Below are positions 22,686-34,300 of a stretch of 64,000 bases of DNA, piece by piece. This DNA is from Symbiodinium natans. Its lineage: Eukaryota; Sar; Dinophyceae; Suessiales; Symbiodiniaceae. The number at the start of each line of letters is the position of its first letter. The first letter of the stretch is position 1. The stretch spans positions 62,001 to 126,000 of the forward strand of contig CAJNDS010002374.1 in assembly GCA_905221605.1 (NCBI GenBank), in the 5' to 3' direction. Below the pieces are notes generated by a model. That model made no database searches, had not been told where the DNA came from, and worked only from the letters and a program-made list of their open reading frames with translations. Position numbers and translations under genes: made by a program.

Positions 22686-22925
22686 GGGGGGGGGGGGGGG
22701 AGGGTACCACGTTTTATCTACACACATACGTACATACGTACATACATACCATACATACATACATACATTCCTACATTCCTATATTCCTGCATTCCTACAT
22801 TCCTACATCCTACACTCCTACATTCCTACATTCCTACATTCCTACATTCCTACATTCATACATTCATACATTCCTACATTCCTACATTCCTACATTCATA
22901 CATTCATACATTCATGCATCGGCAA
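22686..22925 (+). repeat. Poly-G plus TACATTCC tandem array
   Basis: A 15-base G run is followed by TACATACG units, then about 17 copies of TACATTCC-like octamers (22768-22916). Tyr/Ile/His-rich plus-strand ORFs across it are artefacts of the repeat. Confidence 0.9.
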
Positions 22926-22929
22926 ATGT

Positions 22930-23540
22930 CAAATGCGAGTGCAGGCAAGAGCAGCTGGGCCCTGGACACATCCATCTCAGCCTTTTCAACCTTCCCCTTC
23001 ACCTCGGACCTGCGCACGGCAGATTCCCCAATCACGAGGCGCGAACGGCAGACTGCGACTTGAGGCACAGGCGTCGCAGGCGTTGCAGGCGTTGCTGGCG
23101 CTGAGGCGGGCGCTGAGGTGGGCGCTGAGGCGGTTGCGGGGGCCATGGGGGCCGCGCGCGAAGCGGCTGTGTCCAAGCTGGGGCTCGAGATCGGCGGGGG
23201 CGAGGACGAAGAGAAAGCCCTCAGTCTGTCATTGCCTGGAGCGGGCGCTGTCATTGCCGTTGCTGGGGCCGAGAGGCGGCGTGGCGCCACAGTGAGCCCA
23301 GGCATGGAGTTGCGGCGCCTCTCCTTCTCCGAAAACAGCATCTCGGAGCGGTGCTGGAGCTCCCTCTCTTCCCTCTCCATGTCAACGGTGTCGACCGTGT
23401 CGACCGTGTCGACGGCGTCGGCGTAGCCGGAGTATCCATCTTCCTCCCAAAATGGCACGTCCTCCTCCTCCGTCCTGCGCTGAATGCAAAGAGACCGCTT
23501 CAACTCACTTGCCTTCATGGTCGGCACGCAGACGTACACA
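22930..23540 (-). CDS. Candidate exon, low-complexity charged protein
   Basis: The reading near 23495-23280 contains TEEEDVPFWEEDGYSGYADA, an imperfect TVD tripeptide repeat and MLFSEKERRRNSMPGL; it continues with a Ser/Pro/Ala-rich tail to about 22930. Upstream the sequence AAG|GCAAGTGAGT followed by ...TTCAG suggests a GC-AG intron at 23518-23490, with a preceding exon end PTMK. Function unknown. It probably belongs with other exons at 24.4-26.1 kb. Confidence 0.45.
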
Positions 23541-23774
23541 CATAGGTAATATCACACGTTGTGTTTTGAGCAAACACTCTCTTTTCTCTACACGTCATTA
23601 TAAGCACTTCAGAGAGATCATCTTGTTTTCATGGCACTGCATAGCGCTGTTAGAACACTGTTAGAGCAGGTTGGCACTCCTCTCCGGAAGCCTCGGAGCC
23701 GGTGCGAAGGCCCGCTCGGCCATCCTCGCATCCCAAGGACCTCACCACAAGAGCTCTCTCAAGGATCTCTCTCC

Positions 23775-24095
23775 TCTCAGCTCTCCCCTTGTTTTTTTTT
23801 TATAATGCTATATAAATCTTCTTTAGGAAGCCTTCTCTCCCTCCCTCTCAGCCTGCTCCCTCCCTGCCGCCAAGGCGCGTGGCCGTGGAGGGTACCAGGT
23901 CTCAAGGAAACTGACAGCCATCTTCGATCCAACATGCAACGGACTGCGGGAGGTCGCACGAGCAGTCTCGCTAACAACATGGGAAAGGAAGCCTTCGACA
24001 ACAAAGATCTTGTGCTGTCACGCATGCTGCTGCGCAGCGCTGCAAAGGCTTGTATCAACCGAGAACTTCTGACGTTGCTGTCGTATGTAGGCACA
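23775..24095 (-). CDS. Possible exon, unknown function
   Basis: A 105-codon open reading contains SSRLIQAFAALRSSMRDSTR and ASFPMLLARLLV. Composition is basic and hydrophobic and could be coding. It carries no recognised motif, and boundaries are unclear. Confidence 0.25.
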
Positions 24096-24439
24096 TCTGC
24101 AGCACGCGCCTGCTTGTTGCGACTGCCGTGTGCAGCTGATGCAGCAATCCCTGTCGCCTAGCCTAGGAACGGCAAATCCTAGGGTGGGAAGTCCATTTTT
24201 TGGGTTTTAGAGATCGGAGAAGGGGATGCAGGACTGGTGTAGAGTGTGGTGTGTCAAATGGTGTTCAGTGAGGCTCTTCTCTGTGCACTGAACCTCTGCG
24301 CTTTTTTGGCCAAGGGTTGCTAGCGCCTTGCGCCTCACCGTCGTGCTGGGCCCGGTGATGCCCGGTGCCCTGACGTGCCCTGTAGCCAGGCAGGGTTTGG
24401 ACAACGCACTTTCAGCGGGCCAGCCCAGCCCCGGCATTT

Positions 24440-26100
24440 CTCCGACGCCAACCCGAGAGCCGCTGTTGTTCCACAAGTTCCATTGCATCCATAAACTCGC
24501 GGGTACTGTAGATCACCCCGTGCGCTCTCTCAAAGCTGGCTCTTAAAGACTATCTAACTAAGCCTCCCCGGCCTAAGCGCGTCAGTGCTTTGAGCCTCTG
24601 AGCACATGCCGGGGCTGCTCATCTCCGAAAGGCCCGAGCGCTGTCTAGCGCCTCGCGCTCACAAGAGATCCAGGATCCTGCCAAGCTCAGCTCAGCCGGT
24701 GTGCCCTTTGATCAAGCATCCCTGCTGCTCACGCCTCCAGGAGTCGGGAGTCGTCGAAGTCCATGCTGTCACGGAGGCTGCGGAAGTCCGTGTCCCGCGG
24801 CCTGCGACATGCGCTTAGGCGCAAGCGCCGGGGAATTGGGCGGGGACGCATCGGGAAATGGAACACATCAGTATGGCACGCGAGTATTTGTGGGGGGGGA
24901 GCCGAAACGCAACTACACATGAGCACTCCGGATCCAGGGCTGCGGCCCTCGCGGGGGCACGCCTCAGCTCCGGTGCTTTCTCAGCTTAGAGGCTTGCTTG
25001 GCTTTTGGTCGCATGCCGGTCGCATGTCGGTCGCATGCTGCGTTGCGCCTGGGTACCGGCGGCCCACCCCGTGGCTGCTGAAAGACCAGGCAGGCCTGAG
25101 CGACAATCGGTGATCCCACAGCGATGCTCAAGAACAGTTGAGAAGCTTCACGATCTGCGCAGACATGCACATCGATCAGAACCAGATGCAATTGAAAAAT
25201 ACAGAACGCAGAACTTAACCTTGCATCCTCTCTTCCGGTCTCGTCCTGGGTGCCCCGCGACGTCTTCAAGAGCTGCAGCCGGTCCACCTCTCTTGCTTCG
25301 GGCGCACACACGCGCGCTCCCCCAAAGTGCGTGGACAGTCTCTAGAGGCAAAACGCGATATTGACTCTCAAAGCTACGAAGCACACCGCACGAGAGCCTT
25401 TCGGAAGCTCGTGGAGATCCGCGGGATGCCCGTGTCCTTGGAGTCCTTAGAGTCCTTGGAATCCTTGGAGACTTCCATCACGGTTTCCTGGAATGGGGAC
25501 GGACAGAAGGAAGCAAGCTGAAGGTGGCACATGACAATTCCACACAAAACACCATCACCCGGAAAGCACCATCGAGCCGCAAGCCCTGCCTTGGGGAGCG
25601 CGGGAAAACGGGGCGAGCGGCTCCACGCCCCGGGTGTCAGCAAACGCTCCTCCACCTTCTCCGCCTTCTCCGCCTTCTCCGCCTTCTCCTCGCTCCGACC
25701 CGGCGTGACGGGCGCAGTGGGCGCAGTGGGCGCGGTGGGCGGCACCTACAGTGAGGCGGGGGTTCAGTTGCTGAAAACACTCAAGAAACCAGACGCCTGG
25801 TGGCCCGAGCCCCGGAAGTCCTCACGCGAAAAGTATGGTCTCGGGAACGTCGTGTACACCGACAGCACCTGCACAAGCTTGCACAAGCTTGCACAAGCTT
25901 GCACAAGCTTGCACAAGTTGCACAAGTTGCACAAGTTGCACAAGTTGCAAGAGTACGCGACGAGCAAGATGCACGTTAAACGCGGCTACACCTTGTGTTC
26001 ACCTGGCCTGCTTGCTGCAGAAGTCGTAGTGCTTTTGTCGGTGGTAGTCCTCCCTGGACACAAAGGCCTGCAACATGCACACAGCGTCATACGTCACTCC
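24440..26100 (-). CDS. Candidate multi-exon gene, unknown function
   Basis: A set of minus-strand readings with plausible splice sites. AFVSREDYHRQKHYDFCSKQ (about 26050-25985) is bounded by TTGCAG and GTGAAC. Next are FPRPYFSREDFRGSGHQASG (25845-25780) and a Pro/Ala/Thr stretch with KAE repeats (25745-25640). FQETVMEVSKDSKD to ISTSFRKALV follows (25495-25385). Then HLVLIDVHVCADREASQLFL and GSPIVAQACLVFQQ (25190-25075), DFRSLRDSMDFDDSRLLEA (24790-24735), AELGRILDLL (24690-24665) and STREFMDAMELVEQQRLSGW (24515-24450). I recognise no domain. The 23.5 kb and 26.3-27.0 kb readings may be parts of the same gene. Confidence 0.45.
25864..25952 (+). repeat. Tandem 10-bp then 9-bp repeat (GCACAAGCTT / GCACAAGTT)
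   Basis: Four or five copies of GCACAAGCTT are followed by four copies of GCACAAGTT, so the unit length drops by one base inside the array. It falls in an apparent intron between two minus-strand exons. Confidence 0.9.
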
Positions 26101-26307
26101 ATGGCGAGCACGGAACCGTGGACATTCCCTGCAAAGAGATCACAGAAAGCACGCTGCAAAGTGAAAACGAAGAAAGGAAACAACAGCACCAAAACAACAA
26201 AAAATGAATAAACGCAATGAAGCAGCAACATGAGAGAAGTATGCAAAAACCAAGAACGTACGGGACGAGAAGGTGGAAGAGAAGAAGGCTGAAAGCTTTG
26301 TGACTAG

Positions 26308-26873
26308 TCATCTTCTGTATATTCGGGGGGCCTCAAGCAGCTGCCGGCGTGTCTTCGCCTTCCGAGCTTTCGTTTTCCAATGACACGGGCCGCTCTCACT
26401 CTCTAGTGTCGTTCTCAGTGCTTTTCGCTCCTTCTGTTCATTCCTCTTGCTGTCTAGCCTTGTGGTCTTCTGGTGTTCATATTCTGTTGACATCCTTTTT
26501 GCTTTCTTTGTGCGCATTTGGCTTTGGAGGAACCCCCGGTCGCCCCGGTCCCGAAGCCCCTGCGCGAGCTGCGCCGTGCGGTCCGCTGACGTGTGTTTGT
26601 CCCCATTGCTGTCCTCCTGCTGCGGCTCTCGCTGCATGCTCTGTTCACCGTCCCCCTTGACCTTGACCTCCCCCTCCTTAGCGGCTCCGAAATGGTGTTG
26701 GGCCCAGGCCCCTTGATGCTTTGCGGCCTCGCCCATGCACCTTGATGTTCTTCTTCTTCTTATTATTCTTCTTCTTCTTCTTCTTCTTCTTCTTCTTCTT
26801 CTTCTTCTTCTTCTTCTTCTTCTTCTTCTTCTTCTTCTTCTTCTTCTTCTTCTTCTTCTTCTGCTTCTTCTTG

Positions 26874-26966
<93 letters not shown>

Positions 26967-27009
26967 CTCGACCTGTCGTCTCTCTGTCATCATCCATGGG
27001 CTCGAGCAC
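26308..27009 (-). CDS. Poly-Ser/poly-Arg ORF with charged C-terminus
   Basis: From ATG at 27009 the reading starts MLEPMDDDRETTGRD, passes through about 30 Ser (CTG/CAG array) and about 30 Arg (CTT/AAG array), and then through a charged, Gln/Lys/Glu-rich region (MGEAAKHQGAWAQHHFG, TRLDSKRNEQKERKALRTTL) to a stop at 26308. The non-repeat tail looks protein-like, which is why I keep it. The same repeats are also open in the Ala/Glu and Gln/Lys frames, so the frame over the repeats alone proves nothing. If translated, an RS-like domain of this kind would suggest nuclear RNA-binding or speckle location; that is inference. It may be a 3' exon of another gene. Confidence 0.35.
26748..26965 (+). repeat. 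Adjacent (TTC)n and (CTG)n triplet arrays
   Basis: Imperfect TTC from 26748, then about 32 uninterrupted TTC (26766-26861), a short TGCTTCTTCTTG junction, then about 30 uninterrupted CTG to 26965. On the minus strand these are GAA and CAG. Confidence 0.97.
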
Positions 27010-27019
27010 GAGTCCACGA

Positions 27020-28130
27020 CTCGCACGTGGGGCTGGGACCCGTTGTCAAGCACGCACATCCTGCCCTCTGGCGCCCGTCTCCCCATCCATCTCATGCCCG
27101 AACCCCTGGCGGCTGTCCTTCTCCTCCGCTCGATGTTCTGCGGGTAGTTCTCTCGCCGGTCTCTCGCTCCCCTGCTTAAGCTGAGTTCACCCCTGTAGTG
27201 ACGTCTTGACAGCGGCTCACACTCGTGCATCGGTCCCAACGGCACGCCCCTGGAGGAAAAGCCCTACGTACAGAGCGCAAGCGAACACCTCAATGTTTAG
27301 CGCCATCATGAAAAGCGTCTACGGTTTCAGCCGGCAGGAACGCGGTATCAATACCAGAGAGAGATAACCAGGCTCCCAACACAACACATTTCGCCCCACA
27401 CCGCTTCCCCTTCTTCACAGCCCCCGAAGTTGCGCCCCTCTCTCTCAGACATGTCTCTCGGCCTTGGCAGCAGCCTTCACACTCGGACCTCGCAAGCTGC
27501 GTCCAGCAGGTGCCAGTGAGTGCAGAATTCTCCGCAGCGCCTGCACCGCGACGCTCCGCATGTTCCGGAGGCGGTTCCCGCTCCGACTTCTCCTCAACCT
27601 ACGGCGGCAGCCACGACGCAACACACGTGCAGCAACACACGTGCAGGAACAACTGGAAAATGCCTCCATGCCCGCCGAGCGGATCCATGCCCGCAGCTCT
27701 AGCCTTGTCCTGGCCTAGAGCCTCAACGCTGCGAGCGCAAAGAAACAGTTAGATCACATGCGTCGTCTGTTCACAGATATGGCATAGCAGATGGGATCCG
27801 GGAGCAGAGACAGCACAGAAGCCAGGTGAGGAAATGCGCAAAGATGCATGACAATTCGTGAAGATGCGTGACGGGATCAACGAGATCACACCCATCTTTC
27901 TCTCGCTGGTCCTCTCTCTCCCCAGCGACACCAGCGATCAGAGAGCCCCCGGAATTCCTAAGGCCCTCATGGTCCTAATGAGAGCACAAGCACCGGAGGG
28001 CCCTGTGAAGCAGTGACACAGAGCCCGTTGGGGCATTCTCTGCATTCATTAACGGTATTAACACTTTGCCGCTCTCACTCTGCTTGGCAGATGGCAAATC
28101 TCGGGGGTACGCCTCTCCTCGGCCTTCGTG
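27020..28130. other. No convincing gene
   Basis: A minus-strand reading at 27620-27450 (NMRSVAVQALRRILHSLA) could be an exon but is isolated. The rest shows only short open frames. A GC-rich 9-bp repeat array follows at 28160-28290. Confidence 0.4.
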
Positions 28131-28159
28131 GGCCTCAGCCTTCGTGGGGTCCAGGGGCC

Positions 28160-28290
28160 TCCACAGGCTCCACGGCCTCCGCAGGCTCCGCGGCCTCCGC
28201 GGCCTCCGCGGCCCCCTGAGCCTGCGCCTGACGCTCTTGGCGCTCTTGGCGCTCTTGGCGCTCTTGGCGCTCTTGGCGCTCTCGCTCGCA
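28160..28290. repeat. GCCTCCGCG and GCGCTCTTG 9-bp repeats
   Basis: CCGCGGCCT-type units (28178-28214) are followed by about six units of GCGCTCTTG (28228-28281). The latter stays open on the minus strand as Glu-Arg-Gln repeats or, in another frame, Arg-Ala-Pro. It lies just beyond the probable stop of the SNF2 gene. Confidence 0.85.
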
Positions 28291-28320
28291 GTTCCAGAGG
28301 GCGCCCTGCACCAGAGTCAC

Positions 28321-31300
28321 TCACAGAGCACATCCCCTGCTCTCGTTCGCCTCTCTCACTCTCGAACGGGCCTGGTGCTCCTCCGTGATGGCCTGCTCTA
28401 CAGTGTCGGCCGTGACGAAACGCCTTTCATGCACAAACCGTGGAGCTGCTGCACATTGCCAAGTCTTTAGTCGGAAAGACGCCAACATACCAAGAGATGT
28501 GCTGAAGAGATGTGTTGCGCAGGCAGTCAGGCAGTCAGGCAGTCAGGCTGCCCTGCTGCGCTTCGCTGCTCCGAGCCCGGCACCAGACGTGAACCGTGTC
28601 CCGCAGCTGGCCGTGGCGCCGAGCCCGACCGATCGCCTGCAACAAACGCAAGCGATAAGGTCAAAAACGGTCAAGAACGGTCAAAAACGGTCAAAAACGA
28701 GGGAACACGGAGGTAGCCGCCGGGCAGCCCCCCAAGACGCAGAATGCTCCCCTGCTCAACATCACCCTCCACCGCCTCGGCCCTCCTTCCCCCGCCTTTC
28801 AAGACAACCCTCCGGTCCACTTTTGGATGTGAGCCATGTTGAAGAGTTGCCCACGGCGTAGATTCTCCATGACTTCTCCACTCCCGACCCCGTGCCGAGC
28901 AGCGCTCCTTCATTGCTCACCTCACCAGACCCTGGTGCCTACAGACCTCCCTCCCCGTGCATGATCACATGGCCGGGACATGACCAGTACATGGTCAGTA
29001 CGTGGTCAGTATGTGGCACGTATGATCGCATGAGGCCTGCATCTCGTAGCCAACAGCCTTCTCTGCTGTGGGGGCCAGCATGGGATGGAGGAAGATCACA
29101 TGGCTGGCCGCCGTCAAGTTGGTACCTCAACCAAAGTCACAGAGCATCATCCCCAGAAGCCCTACTGGGCCCTACTGCAGCCTTGTTTGCAGGGGAGTTC
29201 CAGGCCTGAGGCACTCTGCGTCAAGGAGAGCAGCAGGACGAAGGTGCGCGACTGTGGATTGTTCTGCCAGTCGCGGATGATGCCCGCTCGCCTCAGCGCG
29301 CGCCCGGGAACTGACCGCCGAGAGACATACCCAAATGGCATAGACTGCGCATCTCAGAACATAGCGTGCCCACGCCACCTTGCAGCATCGTGCACGGAAT
29401 TCCGAACTCCGTCAGAGCGGAGTAAACCTCACAGCAACTCAGTGCCCGCAAGCACACAGGCTTGGAGGGTTGTGAAAAAAGCGTAGCAGCGCAGCGAAAA
29501 GAAGCGTGCCTTCCGCTTCAGATCATCGAACTGAACGAAGAGGATGACCTCTCCGGACATCGCTGGAGTCCGACATCCGACTGCAACGTGCGAATTTGCA
29601 GAGAGCCTTGGCACTGCGATCAGCCTCACGGAGCTCCGAGAGCTTTCGTGCCTTGAACCGTGAACTTGATTTCCCGAAAAGAACTTGGGCTCTCAAAAAT
29701 GGCTCAAACCGCGCCATTTAACAACTGTCTTGTAGGACCGTACGACCGCACGACCTCTCCGCCTTCTCTTGAAGGTGTCCTGGGCTCGCAGCCAGGCTCG
29801 CGAGCTTCGTGCCGTACTTGTCCAGGGGCACGGCGGCTTGCAGGAAGGGATAAAGTGAAGGCCCCGTGCATCTACCCGAAAGAAACCGAATCTACCTCCG
29901 ACCGAGTTCGGACTCCGACCCCCAAAGAGGCGAGCCGGCAAGCCTTCTTCTTGGCCCGACGGAGGCGACGGTGCTGCCTTCTCAGCCGGTGCTGCAGCGG
30001 CTTCCATCTCCGCCACAAGAGGCTGCACGTCCCGCAGCGACAGATTCCGCTGACCTGAACGCTGCACCGTAGCATCCGTAGCATCCGTCTTTCACAGCTG
30101 ACGCGCTCTCGGTCTCCATTAAGCTGCTACGCAGACAAAGAGCCAGAAAACTTTGTGGGACATCCGGCAAGAGCCACACATAGAACACTTGGACTTTTGC
30201 AGCTTTGGTTACATTTTGTCACTCTTCCTGAGTCCTTGCTGCACCAAGCGTGGTCCAAGAGCGGTCCAAGCAGCATAAGCTGCACTTTGCGAACTTTTCC
30301 ACAGCTTCTCGCAAGCAGCTGATGCCTCAAAAGCCACATGAACTCACAGCCACTCACTAGCGACGCACAGCTTCAGATACGGACATGCAATAGCATCAAG
30401 TAGCATCAAACGGCATCTATCTGGACCTGCCAAGCCCAGGCCAAAGCCCCAGCCCCGAGGCGCAGGCAGAAAGCGTGCGCACATGGCGTGATCGCCATCT
30501 TCTGCACCTGCACTAGACACAATGTGACACAATGTGCCCTGCCAATCTTTGCTTGTAGCAACACATCAGAGCGGGGCCGGAAGGTTGTCTTCCAGGCAGA
30601 CGGAGCAGCTCCTGTCCTGCACTCCATTTGGAGCACATTTTGGGGCGCACGACTCTCCGCTTGTGGCATGTGGCCGACCTCCGGCTTGGTTCCGCCCAGG
30701 GCCGCCACCGTCCGACGGAAGAAGTCCATGGAGGTGGCCGATTCGTAGAATTCCCGGAGGTTCTGCGCCTCTGAAACAACTTCACGAGACCCACTTTTGG
30801 GCGCCAGAGACAGTGCGGGTGCGATCATCACGCGCGTGCGCTCGGCGCATGCGCCTGCTCGGTGGACTGGGCCAACAGCAGCCGCTCCAGCACTTTCGCC
30901 TCCACCGTCTTTCGCTGTTAGAGGAACAAAAGAGAAACAGACTAGTAGGAGCTATGGTCGCAATGCCTGAGAGGCTGTTGGCACGCTTCACAGAGAACAC
31001 AGTGTCGCCCACAAACCAGCCAACTGCTTCAAATTTGAGTTTGCCGCTGGACCGAGCTTTCTTGAACCCACATAGTTCCTCCGTCATGTGAACACAATTA
31101 TAAAGTAGTGAGCAAAGTGAACGAATGCATGAATTGTGTGAGCTTGCGAATGGTGAATTAATTTAATATCTGCGATCGCGAGAAAGGAATACAATTATAA
31201 TTCATGCGAACCTTGCAAATGAAATATACGTGAAGAGAATTATTTTAAAATGTAGCGAATGAACTATATTTAAAGGGCGTATTAATGATGCATATTTTCC

Positions 31301-34300
31301 CCACTTAGTTTGTAATAAGATGTAAAGGGAAGCATGAAATTAGTGAAAGAAAGAACGACATGAAATGCAATTATATTTTAACGAAGTTCTTTGCGAAGAG
31401 AAAAACCAATCAAATATATTTTCCAGTAGAAACATCACCTTTGAAAATAGCAAGCCGGACGTCATCAAAGCAAAACGTTGCTCTGCCCCCTCGATCTTGA
31501 AGAAAAAGAGAGACACTTCCAAGCCTTATGAGCACCAAAATCACCCAGCCAAAGGAGGTTCTTGGTTGTCGTGCACCTGCTTTTCGTTGTCAACTGGGGG
31601 CGGCCAGCCCGAATCGCAAGAAGTGACACGGAAAAAGGGGAAAAGTTTGAGTGAGGATGCAAAAAACTCCCAAAGGATCCCCCCAAGGCAATTGAAGCAG
31701 AACAAACAAGGTCGGATATTTGGGCCTCGACCGGCGGACCTTCCAGGAGGGCACGCCACTCTTCCAAGCAGCCTTCTGCAAGAGGCCATGCAACGCAATA
31801 CCACAAGTTACGGCGTGAGCACTTAAAGCGACCAGCCTCGCTTTGGGCCCTCCGGGCCCAAGAACACCAGCAGCTCCTCTCGCTGACGTCACCATGCTGT
31901 GCTCGCTCATATAAACCCCCCCCCCCCCCCGGAACCCGCCCCCCCCCCTCCGCCCGCGCAAAACACACGCCCTTGAGTGACTCTCGTGGACTTTATGGGG
32001 CACGGGCTCGGAATCCTGTTCATGCCTGCCTCTCTCTCGCCCACTTCTCTTCCTCCCCTCCACCGCTTGCGACTATGAAAATCGTGCCAAACGAAATTGT
32101 TGTTGCTTCGGGATGTCACAAACAGCCACCTCACTTGGCGTCAACGAGAGGTTGAATCCAAGTGACCCCTTGAAGGGCAGGTCATGGCAGGTCAAGATCC
32201 CGTAAGAGTAGCCTTGTGATTCTTGCCCAATTCCGGGCAATTCCGCGGTGCAGCTACTCGTGACGGCACTCTCCTCGCTTCGCGGCTTGTGCCCGTCGAG
32301 TGCCAAAAGCCATTGCTCGCTGTCTTCGCTTCGGGCAGCGAGGAGCTCCCGGTCCAGCTCCTGCTGATTGTAAACGTCGTAAACTGTCCGCACACACAAA
32401 CCGAGCCTCTCAATCCTGACATCTCTCTACAAGCTTCTGAAACTAAACTACTAAATTTTGAAGCACGGGAATGGTCGCAGAACTTCGGCTATGGCCTCGC
32501 AAAAGGGCTTGGCAGCATCACCCTCGCTCAGCAAGGTCTCCTTGCACAGAGATGTCGATGGTGTTGTTGATTTTTCTGCTGCTGCCGTTGTCTCGTCGGC
32601 TTTGTCGGGTTGTTGCTGTTGTTGCTGTTGTTGTTCTGTCGTTGTATTGAAGGAACTCTTGACTCGTGCCTCGGTGGCTCACACATGCACTCTGCCCTAT
32701 CTCGATTAGCTATTGCAATTTCCAGATCTCCCTGCTTCACACACCTCCACTTGCCAGGATATTCTGACCATGAATCTCTTTCGGTCTTGGCAAAATATTG
32801 GGCCACAGCTGTCTTCGTAGCAAGCACTCTTCCTTCGCCGTTGCGCCTTGGCACTCTTTCGCCCTTTCACGCTTCTTCCCAAGTCGCCTCGCTTCGGATC
32901 CAGCGCCTCCCTTCCCGACGATTTGTTCACCACTTCGCAATGATCTGCTCCGTCGTCGTTAACCTTCGCGTCTGCTCTTGGGCGAGTTGCTGTTGCTGCT
33001 GTCGTCGCTGCCGTCGCTGTGGTTGCATGCTTTGTGCTTTGTGTGTGCGTGTGTGCTTTGCGTGCTCGCGTGTGCTTATGGGCCACAATGGGCCACAACA
33101 ATGGGCCCCACAGTCCTTGGCATTCTGCAGTGTGGTCTGCCACGCTTTGGCCTTCGCCGTCTTGGGCAGCAGGTGCCTCACGAACAGCGAATCGATATAT
33201 GAAACCACTGAAAGGACTAGAAACCGAGCTGTGAAACCGAGTGGCTGCAGCAGGGCAAGGACACGGCAGCAGCGCTTCATTTGGTTCCTGGGCGGGAACT
33301 CCTGCTCTTTAGTCTGTAATATACTGTAAACCAGGTCTCTCTGCTCTCCTTAGGCCCACCTGGCCCGGACCAGGCGACGCTCCTTCTGGTCGTAGATCCG
33401 CTCACACTCCTGGTGAGCGCCTAGGAATCGGGTGCCCAAAAGCCAAGAACTCAACAGAATGTTCAAACATCCGCAAGGGCCCTCGCTGCCAACTTGGTCA
33501 TTGCCACCGACTTGGAAGTGTGAGCAGAGCTTGAGCAGCCGCTCCAGTGCGGCCACAGTCTCCTCTGCAAAAGCTTCACGAAACCGATCGAAATTCCCTC
33601 AACAAATCTCTCAACATGTCAGTCCCCCTGATGCGTTGCTGGACGGTCCTGCGATTGGAATGCCGCCGAGCCTCGGCAAGAAGAAACTTCGGGTGAAGAC
33701 ACTCCAGCTTCTCATGGCTCTCAGCACTGTTCTCTTTGAGGGCTCGACGCATGCTGTGAAAGTCTGGTGCCTCGTGCGCTTGTCCCAAGTAGAGCGCTCT
33801 CTCTGCGGGAGTGTGACGGACGATGACCACGTGCTCCTTGCGAACAGCTTACGTGAACACCTGTTGCGGAGACAAATGGACAGCCCTGCCGCATGGCTGG
33901 CAAATACCAGTAGACACATTTCCAGATCAAGACCATGTTCGGTCAGTTCAAGTTCTTGAAAGTCTGTCAGGAGAACCTCTCGTTGGGCACGGAACTTCCC
34001 TGGTGAGGTGCCTTCTGGGTTCAACGTGTCAGCTTCAAAGCTTCAAGGCTTTTGGGTGAGCTGTCCTCAAGCCGGATCGATGCCAACTCTGCCGTATTCC
34101 TGTGGCTGAAGATGGTGATCGTCGCTACTCAACGCCAACAAAGCTCCTTCACTCAGAAAATTTAAAGCATGCGATTCAGTCTCTCTGCTCTGGCTGCCAA
34201 GGCTCTGCCGCACGAAAGAGTCCAAGAAGCTCGAGGCCGTGTCGGTGAGCAGCTTGTCGAACTGCGCGCCAAGCACACGTCCGATCTGCTCTTCTCCAAC

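Noticed and set aside
25864-25952. CRISPR array
   Set aside because: Units of 9-10 bp have no spacers, and the DNA is eukaryotic. No other direct repeats in the window show repeat-spacer structure.
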